A stretch of DNA of 9,007 nt. Source: Onstottus_B sp049273855 (lineage in GTDB: Bacteria > Acidobacteriota > Blastocatellia > UBA7656). The position numbers and the translations under genes are program-made. The notes under the pieces were generated by a model. That model saw only the letters and a program-made list of their open reading frames with translations, made no database searches and had not been told where the DNA came from. Below, in pieces: positions 1 through 6,734 of the stretch; position 1 is the stretch's first letter; each line of letters begins with the position of its first letter. The DNA is taken from positions 1 through 9,007 of the forward strand of contig JBASRN010000041.1 in the NCBI GenBank assembly GCA_049273855.1. Reading direction: 5' to 3'.

Positions 1-3000
1 AGTGAGTCCACCAGCTCAGTTGCTCGAACTGTTCGCTCCCGTGTTCCTGCGCGAAAGCCCCGATTATGTCTTCGACCTCATTTATTCGCGCGGTCACCTT
101 TTGAAGAAGACCAAACCAACCTGAAAGTGTATCGGGCGCTTCGATCGATAAGCTTGCCGCGCACTGGTCGATCTCGCCGCGCAGTTGCTTGAGCGTGACC
201 GCCCCCGTGCTCTGGCGAACGGCGCCGAGCTTCCCCGCCTCTTCACGCATCAGCGAAACTGTGTCGATCAAGCCGTCAATTACTCGCGCGTCAATCAGCG
301 GCCGCTCTGCAATCTCTACGCAGACTTGCTTGAGCGCGAGCAGGTGGCCTGCCAGATTCCCGCTATCGACTGTCGATACGTATTGTGGCGTGAGCGGCGT
401 GAGTTTTATGGTGTCGTACCAGTTGAGAAAATGCCCGTTAAACCGGTCGAGCTTGTCCATCGTGGCAAACGTAAGTTCGACGCGCTCAGCCAGCTCAAGC
501 GTGCCGATGTACCCAAAGTCGTGAGCCGCCGCGGTCGATAGCAAGAGCATTCCGATGTCCGTTGGCGAAGTGCGATGCGCAAGGACCTGCCTTGGGTCTT
601 CCTGGAAGTTGTCGGGAGGGAGCCAGTGATCGCCTTGTCCAACAAAGGCTTCGAAGAATCGCCATGTGCGGCGCGCCACAAGACGCGCCAGCTCTCTATC
701 GTCTGCTCCAAGCGTTTCGTCGCGGCCCTTCAACTGCCGGCTCACCCAGTAAGCGACGAGCGGGGCCGCGGACCAAACCATGAGAAACGGCGTAGCAAAC
801 GCAAACGCGGACGGTTTCACAGCCGCAACAAGCAAAGCCGCGCCAAGCACGAGAACTTCGGAAGGCCACATCAGTTGCCAGAAGTCTCGAAGATCATGCG
901 CGCTTCCTTTCTCAGTCTGCTCCGCCGTCACCCACTCGAGCAGGTTCCTCTTTGAAAGGTGCTTGCGGTAAAAAGTCAGTGTTATCGCATGAACCTGCAA
1001 GTATGCCTGGTGCGCGACGAGGATCAATGAAAGCCCAACCTGCGCGGTGTTCGTCCGGGCATCGCCCCACACGCTCCAAAAGTGACTCGTCCACGGAATG
1101 CCACGCGGGTGAAGCATCAACGCGTTTGTGACGTGGGCGTAAATCGGAAATGCGAGAACGGCGAGGACGGCAAGCGTCCACAACAACGATGAGCCGGGCA
1201 AGACGGTCCACGCCGCCACGAGCCAGACGAACATCGCCGGAGCGACAAGGCTTCGCCGGAGGTTGTCGAGTATCTTCCACCGGGATATGAGGGGCAGCCT
1301 ATTGCGCACTCGCCGTTTATCCGCTGCCCGTACGCGCGGGAGGAGCCATCCCGCAATCTGCCAGTCGCCCCTCGTCCAGCGATGTTGCCGCCTGGCATAC
1401 GAATCGTATTGAGACGGATAGTCGTCAAGGAGTTCAATGTCAGTGACCAGCGCCGCGCGGGCAAAGACGCTTTCGAACAGATCGTGGCTCAGCAGCAGAT
1501 TTTCCGGCACTCGATCGGCAAGCGCCGCTTCGAAAGCATCAACATCATAAAGCCCCTTTCCTGTGTAGCTCCCCTCTCCGAAAAGATCCTGGTAGACGTC
1601 AGATACCGCCGTTGTATATGGATCCACCCCGGTATGGCCGGAGAATATCCGCGCGAACCATGAACGCGAAGAGCTCGTGAGCGTCATGCTCACGCGAGGC
1701 TGAAGAATGCCATACCCTTCCGTCACGCGATTAACCCGCGGGTCGAGGCGAGGTTGATTGAGCGGGTGTAACGCGGTGCCGATAAGGCGGCGGGCCGCAT
1801 CCCGCGGCAGTTGAGTGTCGGAGTCAAGCGTGATGACATATCGGACCTTCGAAAGAAAAACTGGATCCGCGGTGGCCACGACAAAGCTTGTGTCGCGAGA
1901 GCCTCGAAGCATCTGGTTGAACTCGCGAAGCTTGCCCCGCTTTCGCTCCCAACCGATCCATTTTTCTTCGCGGGGATTCCACACCCGGCGGCGGTGAAAC
2001 ACGTAAAAGCGATCAGGTCCGCCGTTGATGTAACGAGCATTCAGCTCTTCAACTCCCTTTCTTGCCGCTTCGAGCAGGCGGTCGTCATCGGGCATTTCTT
2101 CGAGTGGCGCGTCAGCAAAATCTCCGAGAAGCCCAAAGAATAAATTTTCGTCACGGTTGGCCAGATAGTGCACCTCCATGCGTTCCAGGAGGGCTCGGAC
2201 GGCCTCTTCACTGGTAAAGATGGTCGGCGTCACGACAAATGTCCGGCCATTTTCCGGTATGCCCGCGGCCGTGTTCATCTTGGGAAGGGGCCGTGGCTTG
2301 AATAGAATCGTCACGTCTAAATTCAAGGCGCTGAGTGCCAGATCGCTGACCGGCACAATCAGCAACAATGCGATCGCAATCAATGACGCCCCGGACGCTC
2401 CCCATACCCACGCGTACGAAAGAAAGAGACCGAGGATGGCGCAGGTCAGAGCTGCGATCGAGCCGAAATACGCTACCGTTGGGTGATTCAGTCCGGCGCG
2501 GAAGAAGCGCTCGTCCAGATGCCATCGAAACCCGATGTCCCGCTCCATCTCAGGCCATCCGCGGTCAACCAGGTAATAGCCGACGTGCGCCCTGCGCGGA
2601 TCATCCGGCGCCGCCCGGCTGGCCTTCGTCGCAAGCGCCACGGCGTGACGCGCGATTTCGAGTTCGGACGCCTTTGTGCGCCTGGCAACCTTCTCGATGA
2701 CGTGCCGATAGCGGTCGCGCGTCGCAAAGTCCATTGAGGCATACGCGCCAGCCGGGTCGTCGGCGAGAATGGGGTCCACCAGGCTGACGCTCTCGAAGAA
2801 AACTTTCCAGTCGAGCGTCGAGAGCAGGCGCATGCTGGTGATGATGTTACCGACAGTGGCCTGCGCGGAGGCCTGCCGCTGGTGCTCCTGGTGAACAACC
2901 TGCTCGGTAGTCAAGCCTTCGCGAGCAAGTCGTTTCTCGAGCCAGTCGAGCGCGGGCCATACCTCCGGATCCTGATCGCGGAGCCGTTGCGTTAGCTGAA

Positions 3001-3718
3001 CGACAAACGCCTGATCAAGCCGCTTCCCTTTTCCGGCCGCCGCTTCAAGCGCCGCCGTCAGCCCGTTCGGCTGCCGAGCGGCTAGCTCGAAAAGTTTGTC
3101 TGCGAGTTTATCAGCCTCCTCCCTCGCGTTTCGCGCTGCAACTATTCGCGTCGCAAGCCGCCGCAGGTTCTCGACGAGCGCGACCCTCAACGTGATAGCA
3201 ATCGCCCACAATTCACCGATCAAGAGGGGCGTCACACGCTGGTAAGAGCGAACAAAGCGAGCGAGGGTTTCAGGGTCGAGACGGCTGTCCGTGTGAGCGA
3301 TCAGCGCAAGCGCGATTGCATAAACGCGCGGGTAGCCGGCAAGCTCGCCGCTTTGGAGCTTGGGCAGCTCTTTGTAATACCCTCGCGGTAAGTCGCGGCG
3401 AATCTCGCGAAGTTGGTCCTCGACGATGTGAAAATTATCGACGAGCCATTCGGCTGCGGGCGAGACCGTACGCTCATCGCGAACCGCGTTGGCGAGGTTG
3501 CGATAAACGGAAAACAATCTGCGGCCGTTCTCTTCCAACCGTGGCAGCAGCCGGCGGCCGCGTCTTTTCCCCGAAGATACCGAGTGCTCGGGAGCCAACT
3601 CTACCGCGTATTGCTCCAGGCGCTCGACGCTAAAGAGTTCATCGCGAATCGGATCTTCGTCTGACCTGTCGCGGAAGCGCGCTTTGTCCTGGAATGTATG
3701 CCCGACAAACTCAGCCAT
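1..3718 (-). CDS. ndvB: Cyclic beta-1,2-glucan synthase, N-terminal part (runs off left edge)
   Basis: This frame has 1239 codons without a stop and is open at the left edge. The start is the first ATG after an in-frame TAG two codons upstream; the ribosome site is weak. Seen: a helical, charged region at residues 1-415; a hydrophobic pair at about 420-469; a GT84-type core with the DSD metal site at 632-634 (TLDSDTQLP), YGILQPRVS near 689-697, QDLFGEGSYTGKGLYDV at 710-726, SHD at 744-746 and RRQHRWTRGDWQ at 776-787. Further membrane helices lie at about 824-863, 890-915 and 952-996. From about 1015 there is a glycoamylase-like domain (HWLPPDNFQEDP 1031-1042, HRTSP 1048-1052, DSGNLAGHLL about 1119-1128). 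Known for the family: the inner-membrane enzyme polymerises UDP-glucose into beta-1,2-glucan, the middle domain (GH189) cyclises it, and a C-terminal GH94 phosphorylase domain trims it. Full NdvB is about 2800 residues, so the GH94 part should lie outside the window. Product glucans usually serve in osmoadaptation and host interaction. Confidence 0.93.
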   Translation of the reverse strand, partial: MAEFVGHTFQDKARFRDRSDEDPIRDELFSVERLEQYAVELAPEHSVSSGKRRGRRLLPRLEENGRRLFSVYRNLANAVRDERTVSPAAEWLVDNFHIVEDQLREIRRDLPRGYYKELPKLQSGELAGYPRVYAIALALIAHTDSRLDPETLARFVRSYQRVTPLLIGELWAIAITLRVALVENLRRLATRIVAARNAREEADKLADKLFELAARQPNGLTAALEAAAGKGKRLDQAFVVQLTQRLRDQDPEVWPALDWLEKRLAREGLTTEQVVHQEHQRQASAQATVGNIITSMRLLSTLDWKVFFESVSLVDPILADDPAGAYASMDFATRDRYRHVIEKVARRTKASELEIARHAVALATKASRAAPDDPRRAHVGYYLVDRGWPEMERDIGFRWHLDERFFRAGLNHPTVAYFGSIAALTCAILGLFLSYAWVWGASGASLIAIALLLIVPVSDLALSALNLDVTILFKPRPLPKMNTAAGIPENGRTFVVTPTIFTSEEAVRALLERMEVHYLANRDENLFFGLLGDFADAPLEEMPDDDRLLEAARKGVEELNARYINGGPDRFYVFHRRRVWNPREEKWIGWERKRGKLREFNQMLRGSRDTSFVVATADPVFLSKVRYVITLDSDTQLPRDAARRLIGTALHPLNQPRLDPRVNRVTEGYGILQPRVSMTLTSSSRSWFARIFSGHTGVDPYTTAVSDVYQDLFGEGSYTGKGLYDVDAFEAALADRVPENLLLSHDLFESVFARAALVTDIELLDDYPSQYDSYARRQHRWTRGDWQIAGWLLPRVRAADKRRVRNRLPLISRWKILDNLRRSLVAPAMFVWLVAAWTVLPGSSLLWTLAVLAVLAFPIYAHVTNALMLHPRGIPWTSHFWSVWGDARTNTAQVGLSLILVAHQAYLQVHAITLTFYRKHLSKRNLLEWVTAEQTEKGSAHDLRDFWQLMWPSEVLVLGAALLVAAVKPSAFAFATPFLMVWSAAPLVAYWVSRQLKGRDETLGADDRELARLVARRTWRFFEAFVGQGDHWLPPDNFQEDPRQVLAHRTSPTDIGMLLLSTAAAHDFGYIGTLELAERVELTFATMDKLDRFNGHFLNWYDTIKLTPLTPQYVSTVDSGNLAGHLLALKQVCVEIAERPLIDARVIDGLIDTVSLMREEAGKLGAVRQSTGAVTLKQLRGEIDQCAASLSIEAPDTLSGWFGLLQKVTARINEVEDIIGAFAQEHGSEQFEQLSWWTH

Positions 3719-3832
3719 GCTCTAGTGCTCGTGTCACTTTGTGGATGACTCTTACCAATTCTCCAGCATACCATGACGCATCCCTGAGGCGCTGCCGCGG
3801 CACTAATGGGTAGTGGGGCAGTTTGAGGTTCA

Positions 3833-3851
3833 GAGTTCAAGCTTTAGCTTG
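3833..3851 (+). repeat. Single copy of the REP-like hairpin core
   Basis: GAGTTCAAGCTTTAGCTTG matches 17 of 19 bases of the core at 6260-6278 (GAGTTCAGGCTTTAGCCTG). Both contain a 5-bp hairpin with a TTTA loop: CAAGC/GCTTG here and CAGGC/GCCTG there. The two differences fall on the two partners of one stem pair, so pairing is kept. It lies in the 287-bp intergenic region between the divergent glucan synthase and hpt genes, about 85 bp upstream of the hpt promoter. The rest of that intergenic region, apart from the promoter, shows nothing recognisable. Confidence 0.6.
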
Positions 3852-3935
3852 CGCGACCGGGAGTCCGGCAGTTGCTCTGGCCGCGTATCAGCTTCGATGC
3901 GAAGAACTGCCGCGCACCCGAATCCTCGCGTCCGT

Positions 3936-3964
3936 TTGACACCGCCTGCCCGCTCTCGTATATT
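3936..3964 (+). promoter_or_regulatory. Strong sigma70-type promoter for hpt
   Basis: A perfect -35 box TTGACA (3936-3941) is followed by exactly 17 bp and the -10 box TATATT (3959-3964; one mismatch to TATAAT). Transcription would start near 3971, giving a leader of about 35 nt that contains the hpt Shine-Dalgarno AGGAG (3995-3999, 6 nt before the ATG). No operator-like palindrome is visible over it, so expression may be constitutive. Confidence 0.7.
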
Positions 3965-4005
3965 CCACGCTCACCCGTCAAAACCACCGGCGGCAGGAGA
4001 AACCA

Positions 4006-4581
4006 ATGAGCGCGCAGGAACAGTCCTCCTTCATCAACGATCCCAACCTCAAGGTGTTGATCGACACACAAACCCTGCAGGCTCGGGTGCGCGAGATCGG
4101 ACTTCAGATCACTCGCGACTACGCCGGCCGGAATCTTCACCTGGTCGGAGTGCTCAAAGGCGCGTGCGTGTTTCTGTCGGACTTGATGCGGTCGATCGAC
4201 TTGCCGCTTTCGTTGGACTTCATCGGAATATCGAGCTACGGCGCTTCGACCAAGTCTTCGGGCGAAGTACGAATAACCAAGGACCTGGATGTAAGCCTTC
4301 TTGGCAGAGACGTGCTCGTGGTCGAAGACATTATCGATACGGGTTTGACCTTGAACTACATGGCGAACATCTTTCGTTCGCGCGAGGTCAACTCGCTTGC
4401 GATAGCGGCGCTGTTGGACAAACCAGACCGCCACGAGATCGACGTGGAAGCTAAATACATCGGCTTCACGATCCCGAATCATTTTGTAGTTGGGTATGGG
4501 CTGGACGTGGGGGAGCTGTATCGCAACCTTCCGTTCATCGCGGTCCCCGATGATCCCGAACACCTCTTAAGCAAGAATTGA
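4006..4581 (+). CDS. hpt: Hypoxanthine phosphoribosyltransferase
   Basis: This 191-residue cytosolic type I phosphoribosyltransferase is of normal length. It converts hypoxanthine (and usually guanine) plus PRPP into IMP/GMP in purine salvage. Seen: the pyrophosphate loop LVGVLKGACVF at 46-56 (LKG 50-52); the flexible loop with SSYGASTKSSGEV at 77-88; the PRPP loop VVEDIIDTGLT at 105-115, with E107/D108 expected to hold the ribose and D111 the catalytic base; the DK pair at 138-139 (purine O6 contact); and the base-stacking region PNHFVVGYGLD at 157-167. The ATG is supported by AGGAG six bases upstream and by a consensus promoter. In many bacteria hpt sits in a tilS-hpt-ftsH cluster; here it is unlinked from those genes and its stop overlaps the start of a PQQ-dehydrogenase-like gene, so the two are probably cotranscribed. 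Confidence 0.96.
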   Translation: MSAQEQSSFINDPNLKVLIDTQTLQARVREIGLQITRDYAGRNLHLVGVLKGACVFLSDLMRSIDLPLSLDFIGISSYGASTKSSGEVRITKDLDVSLLGRDVLVVEDIIDTGLTLNYMANIFRSREVNSLAIAALLDKPDRHEIDVEAKYIGFTIPNHFVVGYGLDVGELYRNLPFIAVPDDPEHLLSKN

Positions 4582-5900
4582 CCCGACCGCACGCCTACCA
4601 GTTCACAAGGAGCCTCATATCAGGACGGCTCGCGGCTGTCGCGCTCGGCTCACTGTTGCTTTGCCAGCCGGTACTATTCCGCCAAATACCAGTGCTCTCG
4701 TCCGGAACGCCCGAGCCTGCCCAACAGCAACCCGGCGATGTCGATTCTGCTCCGGTTGACTCGCGCCCTCTCAAACTCACAGCCCATCGCATCGTGTTGA
4801 GTAAGACCAGGAAGTTCAATCTCTACCTGCCGCCCGGCTTTGAGATCACGGTAGCCGCTCAGGGCTTGAAGCGCGTCAGGTTCATGGCCAAAAGCCCTGA
4901 CAAGCGAATCTTCGTCACCGACATGTACAACCGCACGGACAATCAGAAAGGCGCGGTATACGTGCTGGACGGCTTTGACGCCGCGAGTGGAAGGTTCAAC
5001 AAGGTAACGCCATTCCTCACGGGTTTGCGCAATCCCAACAGCGTGGCTTTCGACACCGACCTGAATGGTGACGATTGGTTCTATCTCGCTCTCACCGACC
5101 GGCTATTGCGCTACCGGTATGTGTCGGGCGACGTCGCTCCGACAAGCGCTCCGCAGGTGCTTGCGACGTTTCCGGACTACGGGCTGAATTACAAGTACGG
5201 AGGGTGGCACCTCACGCGGACCCTCGCTATCGGGGCCGGAAAGCTGTACGTCTCGGTTGGCAGCAGTTGCAACGCTTGCGAAGAACAAGAGCCGATCAGA
5301 GCGGCGGTGCTCGAGATGGACCTCGACGGCAAGAACCAAAGAGTATTCGCCGGCGGCTTGCGCAATGCAGTTGGTATGAAATGGGTGCAGGGGCAATTGT
5401 TTGTGACCAACATGGGCGCCGACCATCTGGGGGATCTCAAACCGGATGACACGATCTACATGGTTGAACAGAACAAGAATTATGGCTGGCCGTATTGTTT
5501 TCAGTACCGAAAAAAAATGTATGCCGACCCCGCGTTTAGCAAAAGCGAAAAGAAGATCGACTGCAATAACGTGCCCCCTGCTTACATCGGTTTCAGCGCT
5601 CACAGCTCTCCGCTTGGATTTGAGTATTTCGATTCGAGCAACAGCAGCCCGGCGCTGAAGGACAGTTTTCTGGTAGCCCTGCACGGCTCTTCGAAGCGAT
5701 CTCTGAGGCGAGGCTACAGCCTGATGCGAGTGAGAAAGGGCGGGTCAGTGCAAGACTTCGTCACAGGCTTTTTACAGAACGGCAGAGTCTATGGAAGACC
5801 CGCCGACGTTATGAGCATGGGGAAGAACGCTTTCTTGTTTACGGATGATCACTCGGGCGCGGTCTACTATGTTTTTCAGAAGGCCAAGCCCGAGAGATAG
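4578..5900 (+). CDS. Exported PQQ-dependent sugar dehydrogenase-like beta-propeller protein
   Basis: The protein is 440 residues if read from a TTG that overlaps the hpt stop (TTGA). No in-frame ATG or GTG lies ahead of the conserved domain. Residues 1-17 are positively charged and 18-34 hydrophobic, as in a signal peptide or N-terminal anchor; 40-65 is a Pro/Gln-rich linker. From about 75 the sequence fits the soluble aldose / L-sorbosone dehydrogenase superfamily (six-bladed propeller binding PQQ and calcium). Visible marks are LTGLRNPNSVAFD (147-159), GGWHLTRTLAIG (208-219; H211 is the likely catalytic base), LYVSVGSSCNACEEQEP (223-239), the FAGGLRNAVG block (257-266), GADHLGDLKPDD (280-291), NYGWPYC (301-307), AHSSPLGFEYF (341-351) and GRVYGRPADV (402-411). 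The family oxidises sugars or aldehydes in the periplasm with electrons passed to the respiratory chain; the substrate cannot be read from sequence. Part of the last propeller region (HGSSKRSLRRGYSLMRV, 369-385) is a diverged form of the usual GSWNR block. A plain SMP-30-like propeller without PQQ is the alternative. Confidence 0.85.
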   Translation: MTRPHAYQFTRSLISGRLAAVALGSLLLCQPVLFRQIPVLSSGTPEPAQQQPGDVDSAPVDSRPLKLTAHRIVLSKTRKFNLYLPPGFEITVAAQGLKRVRFMAKSPDKRIFVTDMYNRTDNQKGAVYVLDGFDAASGRFNKVTPFLTGLRNPNSVAFDTDLNGDDWFYLALTDRLLRYRYVSGDVAPTSAPQVLATFPDYGLNYKYGGWHLTRTLAIGAGKLYVSVGSSCNACEEQEPIRAAVLEMDLDGKNQRVFAGGLRNAVGMKWVQGQLFVTNMGADHLGDLKPDDTIYMVEQNKNYGWPYCFQYRKKMYADPAFSKSEKKIDCNNVPPAYIGFSAHSSPLGFEYFDSSNSSPALKDSFLVALHGSSKRSLRRGYSLMRVRKGGSVQDFVTGFLQNGRVYGRPADVMSMGKNAFLFTDDHSGAVYYVFQKAKPER

Positions 5901-5911
5901 AAGCACCGTGT

Positions 5912-5930
5912 CCGACACTTTTCATGTCGG
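5912..5930 (+). terminator. Weak hairpin after the hpt operon
   Basis: CCGACA (5912-5917) pairs with TGTCGG (5925-5930) around a 7-nt loop, 12 bp past the stop codon of the sugar dehydrogenase gene. No T-run follows, so this is not a textbook intrinsic terminator. It may be a 3' stabilising hairpin or chance. Confidence 0.3.
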
Positions 5931-5990
5931 CGCTTGAAGGCGAAAAATCACCGAAGCGAGTCTTGCCAGCGAAGAAGTAACTACCACCCG

Positions 5991-6216
5991 CTGGAGAACA
6001 GCCCTGTTATTGTGGAACAGCACCCTGATGGATTTGTCGCGTCCCCAGTCGGTCTGCAAGGTGTGATTTGTTGGGGAGGGTAACACGCGAGCCGAGGCGA
6101 TCGCGGATGTGACGTCGGCCATTCAATTCCACGTCGAGACGTTCGGGGTCAAGGAACTCGAAATGGACGAGCCGTTGCTCGGCGTGTTCGTTGCGGATAC
6201 CCAAGGCGCCGTCTGA
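5991..6216 (+). pseudogene. hicB: HicB-family antitoxin pseudogene (one-base frameshift)
   Basis: Two frames join into one HicB-like protein of about 74 residues. The first frame gives VEQHPDGFVASPVGLQGVI (6012-6068). The second, one base out, gives GEGNTRAEAIADVTSAIQ (6073-6126), then FHVETFG and MDEPLLGVFVAD to a TGA at 6214-6216. Removing one T from the TTT at 6067-6069 restores a continuous reading (LQGVIVGEGNT). As it stands, the first frame stops at a TAA at 6081-6083. No in-frame ATG is seen at the expected N-terminus: a CTG at 5991 occupies that place and may be a mutated start. HicB-like antitoxins form the small partially RNase-H-like fold that neutralises HicA mRNA interferases, and often precede or follow hicA by a few bases. 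The family call rests on recognised sequence pattern, not on a search. A single-base sequencing error would also explain the frameshift. Confidence 0.62.
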
Positions 6217-6250
6217 TGAATAAGTTTCCGCTCGCGGTCCCGCGGGAAAC
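6216..6250 (+). pseudogene. hicA: 5' fragment of a probable hicA toxin gene
   Basis: An ATG at 6216-6218 overlaps the TGA of the HicB-like frame (TGATG), a coupling typical of toxin-antitoxin pairs. It opens a frame reading MNKFPLAVPRE, which resembles the beginning of HicA-like small mRNA interferases found downstream of this HicB type. The resemblance ends where the palindromic repeat begins (6250/6251); after that the frame reads repeat sequence. The dsRBD-like fold and the catalytic histidine of HicA are therefore missing. The fragment is too short for certainty, and the call depends mainly on its position behind hicB. Confidence 0.4.
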
Positions 6251-6340
6251 AAGAGCATGGAGTTCAGGCTTTAGCCTGGTTTTGGTCTTTCGCGCGATGC
6301 AAAACCAAACTAAAGCCTGAACTCCATGCTCTTGCGTTTC
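6246..6340. repeat. Long imperfect palindrome, REP/BIME-like, with two inverted core copies
   Basis: The left arm 6251-6284 and right arm 6300-6333 are inverted copies: 34 bp with only two mismatches, both opposite the CC at 6275-6276, around a 15-nt loop (6285-6299). The pair 6250/6334 adds one more base pair, and GAAAC/GTTTC (6246-6250, 6336-6340) can alternatively pair beyond a small bulge. Each arm carries the 19-bp core GAGTTCAGGCTTTAGCCTG (or a variant of it), itself a small CAGGC-TTTA-GCCTG hairpin. Two head-to-head core copies in an intergenic space are the layout of a bacterial interspersed mosaic element. In RNA it would form a very stable hairpin and could also block read-through towards or from the neighbouring tRNA gene. 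Confidence 0.8.
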
Positions 6341-6361
6341 TAGTCGCGCCCTGGAAAGTGG

Positions 6362-6438
6362 TGGTGCCCCCGGCGCGATTCCAACGCGCGACCTTCCGCT
6401 TAGGAGGCGGACGCTCTATGCAGCTGAGCTACGGGAGC
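6362..6438 (-). tRNA. tRNA-Arg (anticodon CCT), CCA encoded
   Basis: This 77-nt cloverleaf reads on the minus strand. The acceptor stem is GCTCCCG/CGGGGGC with one T-G wobble. The D arm is GCTC/GAGC with loop AGCTGCATA. The anticodon stem is TCCGC/GCGGA around loop CTCCTAA, with CCT at 34-36, decoding AGG. The variable loop is AGGTC, the T stem GCGCG/CGCGC with loop TTGGAAT, then discriminator A and encoded CCA. The D loop has G18-C19 instead of G18-G19, and the T loop has T54-T55-G56 instead of T54-T55-C56, so the usual G19-C56 tertiary pair appears as C19-G56. All stems are intact, so the gene is probably functional. Confidence 0.93.
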
Positions 6439-6450
6439 ACATCGACTTGA

Positions 6451-6480
6451 ACCCTAACAGATGAACTTTTTCGGTGTCCA
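6451..6480 (-). promoter_or_regulatory. Possible promoter of the tRNA-Arg gene
   Basis: On the minus strand TGGACA (6480-6475; TTGACA with one mismatch) is followed by 18 bp and TAGGGT (6456-6451; three of six bases match TATAAT). The -10 box ends 12 bp before the mature tRNA 5' end, allowing only a short leader. The -10 is poor, so this is a candidate only. Confidence 0.35.
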
Positions 6481-6572
6481 GCTAGCGCAAGGAAACCGGT
6501 GTGCTTGAGATTCTTCAGGACGGCCCGGCTGGGAGAATTGTTGGCGCTGAGGACACCCAATGGTCCGAGCCA

Positions 6573-6669
6573 CAACCCCTTCAGGGTTGGCCGCCCCTTC
6601 GCACAATGGGTTCCCAGGGTAGCCGAGTACGGCAACCCCTGGGCTCTGAGCCGAAATCCCCTTGGGTTT
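6573..6669. repeat. Cluster of three hairpins, dispersed-repeat type
   Basis: Three short palindromes follow each other. The first is CAACCC/GGGTTG (6573-6578, 6584-6589, 5-nt loop). The second is CCCAGGG/CCCTGGG (6613-6619, 6637-6643) with an inner GCC/GGC (6622-6624, 6631-6633). The third is AAATCCC/GGGTTT (6654-6660, 6664-6669, one bulged base). This order, with a frame reading like NPFRVG...PRVAEYGNPWALSRNPLGF, is a pattern I recognise from repeats scattered through environmental genomes of several phyla. It is probably not protein-coding. Within 6439-6821, a stretch of about 380 bp without a protein gene, this cluster and the two candidate promoters are all I can see. Confidence 0.55.
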
Positions 6670-6734
6670 GCGGGAATCGAGACCTGAACGCACACCCACG
6701 CCCGACCCATCGACTGGCGTCCATCCCGGTGTCG

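Noticed and set aside
185..541. Plus-strand frames in the first kilobase (118, 111 and 126 codons)
   Set aside because: All lie opposite the continuous glucan synthase frame and read as shuffled basic peptides.
3719..3800. Promoter for the glucan synthase gene
   Set aside because: A TATGCT occurs on the minus strand near 3760, but no acceptable -35 lies at the right distance, so I do not annotate it.
3844..4563. 239-codon open frame on the minus strand opposite hpt
   Set aside because: It lies almost fully antisense to the unmistakable hpt gene, has no recognisable domain, and follows from the GC-biased third positions of hpt.
5103..5684. 193-codon minus-strand open frame
   Set aside because: It is fully antisense to conserved propeller blades of the sugar dehydrogenase and has no family resemblance.
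6067..6083. Programmed ribosomal frameshifting in hicB
   Set aside because: There is no convincing slippery heptamer and no motif around the shift, and the gene also lacks a normal start codon and an intact partner, so simple decay is more likely.
6007..6258. 83-codon minus-strand frame between the sugar dehydrogenase and the tRNA
   Set aside because: The opposite strand explains this DNA better as a frameshifted hicB plus a hicA start; the minus frame has no family resemblance.
6246..6340. CRISPR repeat or integron attC interpretation of the palindrome
   Set aside because: There is only one inverted pair with no spacers, no attC core sites (RYYYAAC/GTTRRRY in order) and no cas or integrase gene.
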